This document shows, one piece after another, positions 1 to 8,577 of a stretch of DNA of 64,000 nt. The notes under the pieces were generated by a model. The model was not told the DNA's origin and made no database searches. It saw only the letters and a program-made list of their open reading frames with translations. The number at the start of each line of letters is the position of its first letter. The first letter of the stretch is position 1. The translations under genes were made by a program, and so were the position numbers. The stretch lies in contig NZ_FNCP01000011.1 in NCBI RefSeq assembly GCF_900100785.1, positions 86,700 to 150,699 of the forward strand, given 5' to 3'. This DNA is from Desulfosporosinus hippei DSM 8344. GTDB lineage: Bacteria; Bacillota; Desulfitobacteriia; Desulfitobacteriales; Desulfitobacteriaceae.

Positions 1-1
1 G

Positions 2-340
2 GATCTGATGGGGCCAACAGCGGTGATTAAATCCGCGGCTAAACTGGATCATGCTCGAACCGGAGGTACCCTGTTAAACCTCAAGTTCACTCCTCAGGTT
101 CTTGAGGGAGAAGAGGGGCTGGGCAAATTAGCTCAGTTGGTGCGCTCGTATTTCAAATTAGGCGGTCATCATATCCAATTTAACGTAGTCAGTGCTAAGA
201 CCTTGCGGGCTGCCCAAGCTGAACCGGAAAAATATCGAGATCTGATTGTCCGAGTGGCGGGGTACAGTGATTATTTCTGCGATTTGAGCGAGGCTTTGCA
301 GGAAGAGATTATTACCCGGACAGAACACACCGGATTTTAG
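2..340 (+). CDS. Glycyl radical enzyme, C-terminal fragment
   Basis: This is the last 112 or so codons of a gene that begins before the window. The motif RVAGYSDYF is the glycyl radical loop of the pyruvate formate-lyase superfamily; the glycine is about 26 residues before the stop. The preceding stretch (LGGHHIQFNVVSAKTL) matches the usual end of the family, where the radical domain packs against the barrel. An activating radical-SAM enzyme installs the radical in such proteins under anaerobic conditions, consistent with a strict anaerobe. The substrate (pyruvate, glycerol, choline, aryl compound) cannot be read from this piece. A strong terminator follows at 437, so the gene probably ends its transcription unit. 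Confidence 0.9.
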   Translation, partial: DLMGPTAVIKSAAKLDHARTGGTLLNLKFTPQVLEGEEGLGKLAQLVRSYFKLGGHHIQFNVVSAKTLRAAQAEPEKYRDLIVRVAGYSDYFCDLSEALQEEIITRTEHTGF

Positions 341-436
341 TGTGAACTAGGCAATAAGTACATGCTGCCTTTGTTAAGCAGTTTTTCTGAAAATTAATAA
401 TTTCTTTAGTCCAATCTAACAATACAGTCTCTTAAG

Positions 437-477
437 GCCGGTTTCCTCGAAAATGAGGAAACCGGCGTTTTGTTTTG
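437..477 (+). terminator. Intrinsic terminator after glycyl radical enzyme gene
   Basis: A perfect 12-bp stem (437-448 with 455-466) with a six-base loop is followed by GTTTTGTTTTG. It separates the glycyl radical enzyme gene from the deacetylase gene. Confidence 0.85.
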
Positions 478-609
478 CCGTAACTATTTTGTAACTATTA
501 TTAATTTCTTTGTAACTAACCTTTGAGTTATTTAGTGTATTGTAAAAGCATAGCGAATAAACGGTTTTATTAAGCTGGGGACAAGAGGTAGAGAGAGGAA
601 GAGCGAACT

Positions 610-1851
610 ATGTCCAAAATGAAAATTATTGGAAGCATCACATTTATGACTTGCTTTTTGTCCTTTAGTTTTATCTGGTTAGAAGGATTTCCTGGCTGGA
701 GTAAAGCTACTCAAACAGTGGCTCGTCATTACGATACCCAAGTACTGAATCAAGTCAAGCCAACTTCGTCTGCGGATTCAATTGATAACAATAATTCTAA
801 GCCATCACCCGCGTCCCCTGCTTTGGTTTCTGAAATTTCAGCGCAAAAGGACTATCCTGATCAATCAACTCTGTCCCAACCAAAGGATAATCCCCCTGAA
901 GAGAAAATTTCTCAACCAGAGCAAAGTGATCCTCCGTTGTCTGAGCCTGACTTGGGAAAGCAAGAGCCTGAGATGTGGCCTGAAGAATCTCAAGTTCCAG
1001 CAGAGTCTTCAGGATCGTCAATAGAACCGCCTATCAAATCTGAACCTGTATCAGAATCAGAATTAAATCCGAACATAACCATTGCAGGCACAGTTAAAGA
1101 TGAATTATCTCCCTCTCCCCAACCCGGCCCGCCAGATACTCCGGTTCATCCCTACTACGATGAATTAGGGAACCCGCCGACTGCTCCTGGTCTGGCTATG
1201 CGCCAACGGAAATTTATACCTGAGAAGGGAAAAGTGGCTTATTTGACCTTTGACGATGGCCCTTACCCCAGTTCAACCTCTAAAATTTTGGAGATTTTAG
1301 CTGAGGAAAACGTCAAAGCGACCTTTTTTGCTATCGGCAAGCAAGTGGAGCTCTATCCGGATTTGCTGAAGGCCGAGTATGAGCAAGGTCATGGGATTGG
1401 CAACCATACTTATTCTCATAACATGAAAGAAATCTATAAGACTCCCAAGGATTTTCTGGCTGATGTGAAGAAAGCTGAGGAAATAATCTACCAGACCATA
1501 GGTATTCGTCCACAATTAATTCGTGCTCCGGGAGGCACAATAGGGCATTTCAATATAAGCTATTTCAATGCTATAGACGCAGAGGGTTATTTGATGGAGG
1601 ACTGGAATGTTGATCCGGGGGACTCAAAGGCCCAACAAGTCCCTAAAAATCAGTTAGTTCAGCTTGTCGAGCAGCAAATCCAAGGGAAAACACGAGTAGT
1701 AGTTCTTTTACATGATCTTGTTGGTAAGGACACAACCATTGACGCTTTACCAGAGATTATTAGGATGTTGAGAAAGCAAGGTTTTTCCTTCGAAGTGTTA
1801 AGTCCTAATGTTATGCCCATAATCTTTTCCGGAGGTTTAATGAAGAATTAA
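610..1851 (+). CDS. Secreted or membrane-anchored polysaccharide deacetylase
   Basis: The protein has 413 residues. An N-terminal hydrophobic segment (about 5-25) acts as signal peptide or anchor. A Pro/Ser/Glu-rich low-complexity linker (about 55-185) follows, then a NodB-homology carbohydrate esterase 4 domain (about 205-400). Family motifs are visible: TFDDGP with the metal/catalytic Asp pair, GNHTYSH with the metal-binding histidines, RAPGG, and the late LLHD histidine motif. Members remove acetyl groups from peptidoglycan or other extracellular polysaccharide. The linker would hold the domain away from the membrane. Its own ribosome site (GAGAGGAAGAG) precedes the ATG. It lies 99 bp before the response regulator gene, so a shared cell-envelope role is possible but not shown. 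Confidence 0.9.
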   Translation: MSKMKIIGSITFMTCFLSFSFIWLEGFPGWSKATQTVARHYDTQVLNQVKPTSSADSIDNNNSKPSPASPALVSEISAQKDYPDQSTLSQPKDNPPEEKISQPEQSDPPLSEPDLGKQEPEMWPEESQVPAESSGSSIEPPIKSEPVSESELNPNITIAGTVKDELSPSPQPGPPDTPVHPYYDELGNPPTAPGLAMRQRKFIPEKGKVAYLTFDDGPYPSSTSKILEILAEENVKATFFAIGKQVELYPDLLKAEYEQGHGIGNHTYSHNMKEIYKTPKDFLADVKKAEEIIYQTIGIRPQLIRAPGGTIGHFNISYFNAIDAEGYLMEDWNVDPGDSKAQQVPKNQLVQLVEQQIQGKTRVVVLLHDLVGKDTTIDALPEIIRMLRKQGFSFEVLSPNVMPIIFSGGLMKN

Positions 1852-1950
1852 TTTACCTCGGGGTCAAAAAAAGCGCTTATTCAAAGACAAATAGTTTAAA
1901 ATAGATGTGCGGGATCTTTATCCTGTAATAGTCGTACACGGAGTGGTTAG

Positions 1951-2649
1951 ATGAAGGATAAAAAAGTAAAGGTATTAGTCGTTGAAGATGAGGAATCAAT
2001 CCGACGTTTTATTACCCTTAATCTCAGCGCAGCCGGTTATTTAGTGGAGCACACTGCTTCCGGAGAGGAAGCTCTTAAGATGTTGAAAATCTTTGACCCC
2101 CAAGTAGTTGTACTCGATCTCATGCTTCCAGGTATCAGCGGGCTGGAAGTCTGTCAAAAAATTCGCGAGACTATGCAAGAGACTTTTGTAATTATGCTGA
2201 CTGCAAAGGGTCAGGATACGGATAAAATCCTTGGTTTAGAATTAGGCGCTGATGACTATATGGTTAAGCCCTTTAACCCTTTAGAATTGATAGCTCGGGT
2301 AAAGGCTATTTTGCGCAGAGGCCTTAGATATAAAGAGCCTAGAGAGATTTATAATTGTCGGGAATTGCGCTTAAATATTACTGCCAACAAATTATTTAAA
2401 AGTAAGCAGGAGATTGAGCTGACTCCTATTGAGTTTTCACTCTTAAAAATATTCATGGAGAATCCGGGGAGAGCACTCAAACGGGAAGAAATGCTGAATA
2501 CTGTTTGGGGTGATGATTACTTTGGGGATACTAAGACGTTGGATGTCCATATTAGGCGTTTGCGGGAAAAGATTGAGGACAACCCTTCCCAACCTGAATA
2601 TATTAAGACAGTTTGGGGCTCGGGCTATCGATGGCAGCAGGACTCTTAA
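1951..2649 (+). CDS. OmpR/PhoB-family response regulator
   Basis: The protein has 232 residues. The receiver domain (1-120) has the acidic pocket VEDEE, phosphoacceptor Asp56 in VVLDLMLPG, and the conserved Lys in MLTAKG. A winged-helix DNA-binding domain (about 130-230) follows with the family motif LTPIEFSLL and the recognition region KTLDVHIRRLREKIE. The stop is one base before the ATG of the histidine kinase gene, so the pair is translationally coupled. The sequence resembles regulators of phosphate, envelope or metal stress systems, but the stimulus cannot be assigned. Confidence 0.95.
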   Translation: MKDKKVKVLVVEDEESIRRFITLNLSAAGYLVEHTASGEEALKMLKIFDPQVVVLDLMLPGISGLEVCQKIRETMQETFVIMLTAKGQDTDKILGLELGADDYMVKPFNPLELIARVKAILRRGLRYKEPREIYNCRELRLNITANKLFKSKQEIELTPIEFSLLKIFMENPGRALKREEMLNTVWGDDYFGDTKTLDVHIRRLREKIEDNPSQPEYIKTVWGSGYRWQQDS

Positions 2650-2650
2650 G

Positions 2651-4054
2651 ATGAAAGGGATTAGAGCAAGACTGACCGCCAATTTTATGATTATTATTAT
2701 CATTACTGTGACAATTCTCGAGGTGCTCTTGATTTATACAGTTCGGCAAAACTATTATGGAAGTCTTGAGGGAAGCCTCACAAATCAGATTAAGATTTCC
2801 TCTGATTTGTATGCCAAGTATTTCTCAGACACCTCCCTTCAGGAAAATGTACTCTACAATGTAGACGCTTTCTGGAACCAGAGTAATGCTGAAGTGGAAA
2901 TTGTGGATCAGAATGGCAATATAGTTATGGACTCCTTAGGAGTAATCCCAGCGGGAAATGTGGCAATTAATGATATCCAGGATGCGTTAAACGGAAAAAT
3001 AGGAAAGTGGATAGGCAAACTGAATGGGCAAAAGGTCATGGCAGTGTCCTACCCTTTAAAGTCTAATGATCAGATAGTGGGGGCTTTGCGCTTTATCACT
3101 TCCTTAAGTTCTGTAGATCAGGATATTAAAAATACTGCCTATATCTTTATTTCAATTGGTCTAGCTGTAATCTTTTTTGCCGGTCTGATTAGCATTTTCT
3201 TGGCCAACACCATAGTCGATCCTTTGCAAGAAGTTACTGCAGCAGCTCAAGAGATGGCAGGGGGTAATTTTCAAGCACGCACTCAAAAAAAACGTGAAGA
3301 TGAGATCGGCAAGCTATCTGATACGTTAAACTATATGGCGGATGAGATTGTGAAAAAGGAACAACTTAAAAATGATTTTGTCTCATCTGTTTCTCATGAA
3401 CTGCGTACTCCTTTAACCTCAATCATGGGATGGGCTATTACTCTACAAAATGAACAGTTTCAACAGAAAGAGATGCTGGCAGACGGTTTGGGGATTATTG
3501 CCAAAGAGAGTGAGCGGCTTACTTTAATGGTTGATGAACTCTTAGATTTCTCGGAGTTTGTATCCAGCCGGGTAAAACTGCAAAAAGAAGAAATCGATTT
3601 AACCGATCTTATGGAACATATTCAAAAACAATTAACTCCCAGGGCAGTCAGAGAAGATATCAATTTTAACGTTCACTATTCTCCTAATCTCCCCAGCTTT
3701 TATTCAGATATTAATCGTCTAAAACAGGTGTTTATTAACATTTTAGATAACGCCTTTAATTTTACATCTGCCGGTGGACGAGTTGATTTCTCTGCCGTTA
3801 TGCAAAAGGAAAATCTATTGTTTACCATAGCTGATACCGGCTGTGGAATAGCTCTTGAGGAGCTGCCTATGGTCAAAGAGAAGTTTTACAAGGGTAAAAG
3901 CTCTCGCTCGAAAAACGGAATAGGCCTTTCAATCTGTGAGGAGCTCGTCAATCTAATGGGTGGAAATTTAGAGATTAGCAGTGTACTTAAGCAAGGGACA
4001 AAGGTGCTTATCACCTTGCCTAAAGAGGAGAAGGTCTATGCGAAGGGTGTATAA
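2651..4054 (+). CDS. Membrane sensor histidine kinase
   Basis: The start chosen is the ATG at 2651, right after the regulator stop; an upstream in-frame ATG at 2510 lies inside the regulator gene. The protein has 467 residues. TM1 is about 11-31, an extracytoplasmic sensor loop about 32-162, TM2 about 163-185, HAMP 186-238, and the HisKA dimer domain carries His249 in SSVSHELRTPL. The HATPase domain shows N-box (NILDNAFNF), G1 (ADTGCGIA) and G2 (SKNGIGLSI) motifs. It should phosphorylate the OmpR-type regulator encoded just upstream. The sensor loop has PAS/Cache-like character but the ligand is unknown. Confidence 0.94.
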   Translation: MKGIRARLTANFMIIIIITVTILEVLLIYTVRQNYYGSLEGSLTNQIKISSDLYAKYFSDTSLQENVLYNVDAFWNQSNAEVEIVDQNGNIVMDSLGVIPAGNVAINDIQDALNGKIGKWIGKLNGQKVMAVSYPLKSNDQIVGALRFITSLSSVDQDIKNTAYIFISIGLAVIFFAGLISIFLANTIVDPLQEVTAAAQEMAGGNFQARTQKKREDEIGKLSDTLNYMADEIVKKEQLKNDFVSSVSHELRTPLTSIMGWAITLQNEQFQQKEMLADGLGIIAKESERLTLMVDELLDFSEFVSSRVKLQKEEIDLTDLMEHIQKQLTPRAVREDINFNVHYSPNLPSFYSDINRLKQVFINILDNAFNFTSAGGRVDFSAVMQKENLLFTIADTGCGIALEELPMVKEKFYKGKSSRSKNGIGLSICEELVNLMGGNLEISSVLKQGTKVLITLPKEEKVYAKGV

Positions 4055-5546
4055 AATCTTACTTGTAATCTTTTTGCTTTTATCGTTAAATGGGTGTGCC
4101 GATCTGTCTTGGACGACAGCGGGAAAAATTGTGCCTCCGGTTCATACTATTTGTCCCTTGGAGGGACAGTGGTTAGTCATCCAGGAGATGGAAAGCGACG
4201 AAAAACTTGGAGAGGATAATCTAGGTTGGGAGGGCAAGAACATTCAATTATCAGGGAATTTTGCCTTGCTGGGTGACTATGTCTGGAACCGCCCGGAATT
4301 TAAAATAAAGAGAGTTAATTCTACTAATTATTTAGTAACCAAATATCTCAACTTACCCAATGAGCTCATGCCGGAAAACAAAGATGTAGAAGTTATTACT
4401 GTATCCTCTGAAGAGAATTTTATTGGTGAATTCATGAGAATAGATGAGCAAAGGCTGATTGCCTTTGTTCAGAGTAACGTCTTGTACCTGAAGAAGATCT
4501 CGGATCAAGTGGAAAGTGATTTAGTTTCTACTGACCAAAATGACTTTATGACTAACCAACAGAGTAATCCTGGTTCGTCAGGCGTCTTGTTAGGGCTCAA
4601 ACTGCCAAAAGAATCAAATGTTGCCGATCATGAAGCAAAAGGCGAATTCACCTATCAGACTCTCTGGCTGGCCATCGATCATATGAAGCTGCAGCCTATA
4701 TTAAAAGGAAACAATATTTTCTTCCCGCGCAGCAGCGGCTTTTGGGAACTTCAGATCCGTCCGGAGCTGGATGAACTAAGCCTGGAAGAGGGGTTATCTG
4801 CCCATGATGTCTCGACAAAGATCTTAGATTCCCAACTAAAGACTATGATTAGCCGGGGAGAGGCAAAGAAAAGTTCAGGCAAAAAGGTGATTGAGTATGT
4901 GGGAAATGACTTTGTCGTTGTGGAAAACAATCTGGGGGTGAATCATCTGCAGGTGCTGCCCGTGGATAAAATCTCAACCTCTGAGGGAATCAAGGTGTCT
5001 GACCTTTTGGGAGACAACGGATCAGCTGCCTATAGCAATGCACGGGCCCAAGCCCGCCGGTCTCTCTATAAAAACCCAAATATCAAATCAATTGATGACT
5101 TGGGTGTCGAACAGAATTTTGGGCTGATCCGAAAAAATGGGCATTGGTATCTGAGAGGCAGAATTAATTATTATTTACAAAATTCAAGTGAGCCTAGGTA
5201 TCTGGATTTTAATGTGAATGTAGTTCCCCCTGGGAAATTGATTATGTATGACACTCTCTGTCTCAGCTGGCAGTATATTAAAGACAAGGTTCCCGATGCA
5301 GTTGATGCCTTTACATCCCCTAATCGGGATATGGCTCTGGTGGTGACCAAGACTAAGCTGTTAGCTTTTTCAATCACTTCCGGTCAACTGGTTAATGAAC
5401 CTTTGGCAAAAATTGATCTCCCGGCCGGGGCTTCCGTCATAATGGCTGAGTGGGCAACAGATTTTTACGTGGATAATTGGGAAAAGGCGTTTCTGGCCAA
5501 TGGGGCTGAAGTGATGGAAGATGATGACAAATTTGAGAGGGAATAA
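4038..5546 (+). CDS. Predicted lipoprotein co-encoded with the two-component system
   Basis: The ATG at 4038 lies inside the end of the kinase gene (17-bp overlap) and follows the site GAGGAGAAGG. From there the product has 502 residues and starts with a lipoprotein signal peptide ending in LLSLNGC, with the cysteine at about residue 19. An upstream in-frame start at 3981 would place unrelated kinase-overlapping residues before the signal peptide, so it was rejected. I recognise no domain in the mature part, which is soluble and probably extracytoplasmic. The overlap and gene order suggest that it modulates or reports to the kinase, or acts in the same envelope response. No function is assigned. 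Confidence 0.85.
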   Translation: MRRVYKILLVIFLLLSLNGCADLSWTTAGKIVPPVHTICPLEGQWLVIQEMESDEKLGEDNLGWEGKNIQLSGNFALLGDYVWNRPEFKIKRVNSTNYLVTKYLNLPNELMPENKDVEVITVSSEENFIGEFMRIDEQRLIAFVQSNVLYLKKISDQVESDLVSTDQNDFMTNQQSNPGSSGVLLGLKLPKESNVADHEAKGEFTYQTLWLAIDHMKLQPILKGNNIFFPRSSGFWELQIRPELDELSLEEGLSAHDVSTKILDSQLKTMISRGEAKKSSGKKVIEYVGNDFVVVENNLGVNHLQVLPVDKISTSEGIKVSDLLGDNGSAAYSNARAQARRSLYKNPNIKSIDDLGVEQNFGLIRKNGHWYLRGRINYYLQNSSEPRYLDFNVNVVPPGKLIMYDTLCLSWQYIKDKVPDAVDAFTSPNRDMALVVTKTKLLAFSITSGQLVNEPLAKIDLPAGASVIMAEWATDFYVDNWEKAFLANGAEVMEDDDKFERE

Positions 5547-5803
5547 TATCAATTGTAAAATAATTATTAATAGAGTAGAATATTAATTAACAATTATTTC
5601 AGAAAACTAGCCTTGGAATAACATAATATGTCACTAATCATAGATAAGATGGAAGAAAGAAGGTCATAGAATCGATAGCATATGGTGTTAAGTTAAAGTT
5701 GAAATCCCTATAATCAAATTCATCTTCAATTATAGTAGGTAAGAGCTTTACTATTCCGTGTTACTATACTTGTGCAAATTTAGTGTAGAGGAGGGGGAAA
5801 CTG

Positions 5804-6868
5804 ATGAAACGGCAAATTACTAAAGCGAACTTCTCCTTAATCAGTAAGGAACTAGGTTACTTTGAAAGTTCCGGCTTAATCACAGAGGAACAAAGGCTTG
5901 GAATATTAGAGACTTATGATGTCAAAAGCGGCCCAAACTTTATTCGAGTAGTAGTTACTATTGGTGCTATTTTGGTGGGCTTGGGAATATTGAGTTTTAT
6001 TGCCAGCAATTGGGATGGGATCAGTCATTTATCCAAGCTGTTGATTATCTTCGGAGTTTTCTGTGGAGTCAACCTGGCAGGATATAGGCTCTCTGAGAAT
6101 AATCCTAGAACGGGCAGGAGTTTGATTTACTTAGGTACACTTGTCTATGGAGCAGGCATCTTTCTGATTGGCCAGATGTACAATTTTGGCGGGGAATTTC
6201 CCACGGCGTTTTTGCTCTGGTCGCTAGGTGTCCTGCCCATGGCGATCCAGCAAAAGGATAAGTATCTAATGCTATTTGTTAACTCTCTTTTTATGGTCTA
6301 CTTGCTCGGATCGTTTGATCAAGGCTTTCCTTATGCTGGCTGGTTCGGGGTTCCAATTGTGTATCTTGCTTTCAACTACTTTGATAAATTTAGATTGTTA
6401 TTATTTGTTGCTAATTTAACAAGCTTAAGCTTCATTTTTCGAATTGCCTTAAGCTATGACCTGGATGGTTTATATGTCGCTGCACTCTTTTTCTGCATAG
6501 GTCTTCTGATGTACGGGGTAAAGCACACCTTTGAGCAGGATGTTTTTCGAGTTCAGGGTAATATTCTTTTTGGGGTAACCGGTGTGATTTTAACGATCCC
6601 TGAGTTATGGAATGTTTTGGTTTATGCCCAATCGGCCCGTCTGGTAAGTATCCTTTTTGCCTTGGCTTTTGTGACACTGCTGTTTTTCTTAATCCGCAAG
6701 GGTAGTCTGATTAGTTTAGTCTTTGTATGTGTTACGATCTTCAGGTATTATACAGATACCTTTGCGTTTTTACCGAAATCCATGTTTTTTATTGTCGGAG
6801 GTCTGCTCTTACTAGCCTTTGGTTTCTATTTTGAACGGATGAAAACAAAAGGGGGTACTTTGGCATGA
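5804..6868 (+). CDS. DUF2157-type polytopic membrane protein
   Basis: The protein has 354 residues. A short soluble N-terminal part (1-45, with GLITEEQRLGILETYDV) is typical of DUF2157. About ten hydrophobic helices follow, including the conserved FIASNWDGIS region after TM1. The start follows a very strong site (GAGGAGGGGG). The stop overlaps the next gene by four bases (ATGA), so the two are co-translated. DUF2157 proteins are often found next to GDYXXLXY-domain proteins, as here; no biochemical role is established to my knowledge. The 257 bp before the gene are AT-rich; I see no gene there. Confidence 0.88.
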   Translation: MKRQITKANFSLISKELGYFESSGLITEEQRLGILETYDVKSGPNFIRVVVTIGAILVGLGILSFIASNWDGISHLSKLLIIFGVFCGVNLAGYRLSENNPRTGRSLIYLGTLVYGAGIFLIGQMYNFGGEFPTAFLLWSLGVLPMAIQQKDKYLMLFVNSLFMVYLLGSFDQGFPYAGWFGVPIVYLAFNYFDKFRLLLFVANLTSLSFIFRIALSYDLDGLYVAALFFCIGLLMYGVKHTFEQDVFRVQGNILFGVTGVILTIPELWNVLVYAQSARLVSILFALAFVTLLFFLIRKGSLISLVFVCVTIFRYYTDTFAFLPKSMFFIVGGLLLLAFGFYFERMKTKGGTLA

Positions 6869-7368
6869 CTAAACGGAAAACTTTCCTTCTTGCTGTAGCG
6901 ATCCCTCTGTTCATCCTCTTAGCTATGACTATTAAACCTCAAGCAACTGTTCTCTTCGGGCAAGAGATTGTTCTGGAAACTAAGGCTTACGACCCGACAG
7001 ATCTCTTTCGAGGAGACTATGTGGCCATTAATTTTGCTATCTCTGATGTTCCAACGTCTAAAGTTTCCTTACCAGTCGATAAGGTCTATAATAAAACCCT
7101 TTATGTCAACCTTAAACAAGAGGGTAGGTATTATGTGGTTGACCAGGTCAGTGAATCAAAACCCAAACAAGGAGTTTACCTGAAAGGCAAATTTCAGGGT
7201 TCCTTCAATGAGATGAATTCATATCGTGTGAACTACAGCCTGGATAGGTATTTTCTGGAACAAGGCAGTGGTAAGGAGCTTGAGCTGGAATCCTTTAAGG
7301 GAGGGCTTGAGGGAAGGGTAAAGGTGCTCGGCGGTTATGGGGTTTTGACGGGAATCGCACCGCGTTAA
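6865..7368 (+). CDS. GDYXXLXY-domain membrane-anchored protein
   Basis: The protein has 167 residues. One N-terminal hydrophobic anchor (about 6-24) precedes an extracytoplasmic domain containing FRGDYVAINFAIS, which matches the motif that names the GDYXXLXY family. The ATGA overlap with the DUF2157 gene indicates coupling, and the two proteins probably form a membrane unit. A strong terminator follows 16 bases after the stop, ending the two-gene operon. The function is unknown. Confidence 0.88.
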   Translation: MTKRKTFLLAVAIPLFILLAMTIKPQATVLFGQEIVLETKAYDPTDLFRGDYVAINFAISDVPTSKVSLPVDKVYNKTLYVNLKQEGRYYVVDQVSESKPKQGVYLKGKFQGSFNEMNSYRVNYSLDRYFLEQGSGKELELESFKGGLEGRVKVLGGYGVLTGIAPR

Positions 7369-7383
7369 GAAATGACGAGATAA

Positions 7384-7421
7384 AAAGGACTGCTGCCAAA
7401 AATTTGGCGGCAGTCCTTTTT
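7384..7421 (+). terminator. Intrinsic terminator after DUF2157/GDYXXLXY pair
   Basis: A 14-bp stem (7384-7397 with 7407-7420, one G-U pair) and a short loop end in a run of T. It separates the membrane pair from the XRE-cupin regulator. Confidence 0.88.
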
Positions 7422-7515
7422 GAATACTGTATTATCTTTCCAAAAGTCTAGACATTTTAGTATTACTGTAATATATTTCATATAACTAAATTATTATAGG
7501 AATTAGAGGGATTTT

Positions 7516-8064
7516 ATGGAGAATATTTATGAGCGAATTCGGAGCCTGCGTGTCAGCATGAATATGACACTTAAAGATTTAAGTGAAAAAACGGGGCTTT
7601 CCGTAAGTTTTCTTTCTCAAGTAGAACGAGGAAACAGCTCACTGGCTATCACATCCCTGCAAAAGATTGCGGATGTATTTAAAGTTTCGATGTCCTCTTT
7701 TTTTGAAAATACCGTCACTAACAGCTTTTTTACACCTGTTGAGGAGCGCAAGCCTTTTCAGATTGAACGATCAAATTCGATCTTTACCCGCTTAGGAGGT
7801 AACTTTTCCGGCAAGGTTTTGGAGCCGATTCATATAGTATTAGCCCCGCACCAAGGGCAGGAGGTTGTTTTTAATCATCCCGGTGAAGAGTTTTACTATG
7901 TGTTGAAGGGGAAAGTCCTAATGCAGGTGGGAGACAAAGAATACGAAATGAACGAAGGGGATACGATTCATTTTCCTTCCCTTTTAGATCATACCTGGCA
8001 TAATCAAACGGATGAATCGGTTCATATGATTGCTGTACTTACTCCCATTATTTTTCATGAGTAA
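7516..8064 (+). CDS. XRE-family regulator with cupin sensor domain
   Basis: The protein has 182 residues. A helix-turn-helix of the Cro/C1 type is at about 6-60 (MTLKDLSEKTGLSVSFLSQVERG). A C-terminal cupin_2 domain is at about 105-180, with the barrel motifs HPGEEFYYVLKGKV and HFPSLLDHTWHN. This architecture is shared with PuuR-like regulators that sense small amines, amino acids or their derivatives. It is encoded ahead of a cupin protein, an M24 peptidase and a peptide importer on the same strand, which makes it the likely regulator of that locus. The site GAGGG sits six bases before the ATG. Confidence 0.9.
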   Translation: MENIYERIRSLRVSMNMTLKDLSEKTGLSVSFLSQVERGNSSLAITSLQKIADVFKVSMSSFFENTVTNSFFTPVEERKPFQIERSNSIFTRLGGNFSGKVLEPIHIVLAPHQGQEVVFNHPGEEFYYVLKGKVLMQVGDKEYEMNEGDTIHFPSLLDHTWHNQTDESVHMIAVLTPIIFHE

Positions 8065-8120
8065 TCGTGTTTATATAGGGCTATATAGGTTTAACTTAAT
8101 CAAAAGGTCATAGTATATTG

Positions 8121-8150
8121 ACTTAACTTAACTTAACTTAACTTAACTTA
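8121..8150. repeat. Six tandem copies of the pentamer ACTTA
   Basis: Six uninterrupted copies of ACTTA fill 8121-8150, between the XRE-cupin regulator and the small cupin gene. TTGACT (8119-8124) at its left edge resembles a -35 box and TAAAAT (8149-8154) at its right edge resembles a -10 box. The present gap of 24 bases would be too long; loss of one unit gives 19. The promoter reading is inference. Confidence 0.8.
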
Positions 8151-8172
8151 AAATGTTAGGAGAAAGCTCTGC

Positions 8173-8505
8173 ATGAAAATTATTACAAACGCGAATATTA
8201 AAGCAGCTGATCGTAGTGATGTGATCATGAAAACTCTCTTCGGAGAAGACGCGCTAAAGGATGCCCAGGTGACTATGGGAACCGTGGTATTTCCTCCCGG
8301 AGCAAGGGTTCCGGCAGAAGGAGTAGGAGTGCATGCTGAGCATGAATACTCGTTTATAATGCGGGGGTCTATTTTAACCGTGAGTGGGGGTAAAGAATGC
8401 CGGGTATCTGAAGGTCAAGCATCTCTAATCCCGGCGGGTGAGGAACATTGGGCTGTAAACGATGGAGCAGAGAGCTGTGAAATAGTCTGGTTCTTAGTGA
8501 AATAA
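8173..8505 (+). CDS. Small single-domain cupin protein
   Basis: The protein has 110 residues and is almost entirely one cupin_2 barrel. Motif 1 is seen around HAEHEYSFIMRGS with candidate metal ligands His, His and Glu. Motif 2 is around ASLIPAGEEHWAVND with a further His. Such proteins are small metal-dependent isomerases, dioxygenases or ligand binders, so the activity cannot be named. It is placed between the XRE-cupin regulator and the M24 peptidase gene, 72 bp before the latter. AGGAG is 11 bases before the ATG. Confidence 0.85.
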   Translation: MKIITNANIKAADRSDVIMKTLFGEDALKDAQVTMGTVVFPPGARVPAEGVGVHAEHEYSFIMRGSILTVSGGKECRVSEGQASLIPAGEEHWAVNDGAESCEIVWFLVK

Positions 8506-8577
8506 TCTTAATTTCAAATTGTTGACAGTGATACAAAGATGATATCTGGAAGAATATAGAGGAGGGCACTTGAATCT

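Noticed and set aside
8121..8150. CRISPR-like array
   Set aside because: The unit is five bases with no spacers; it is a simple tandem repeat. No CRISPR array was found in the window.
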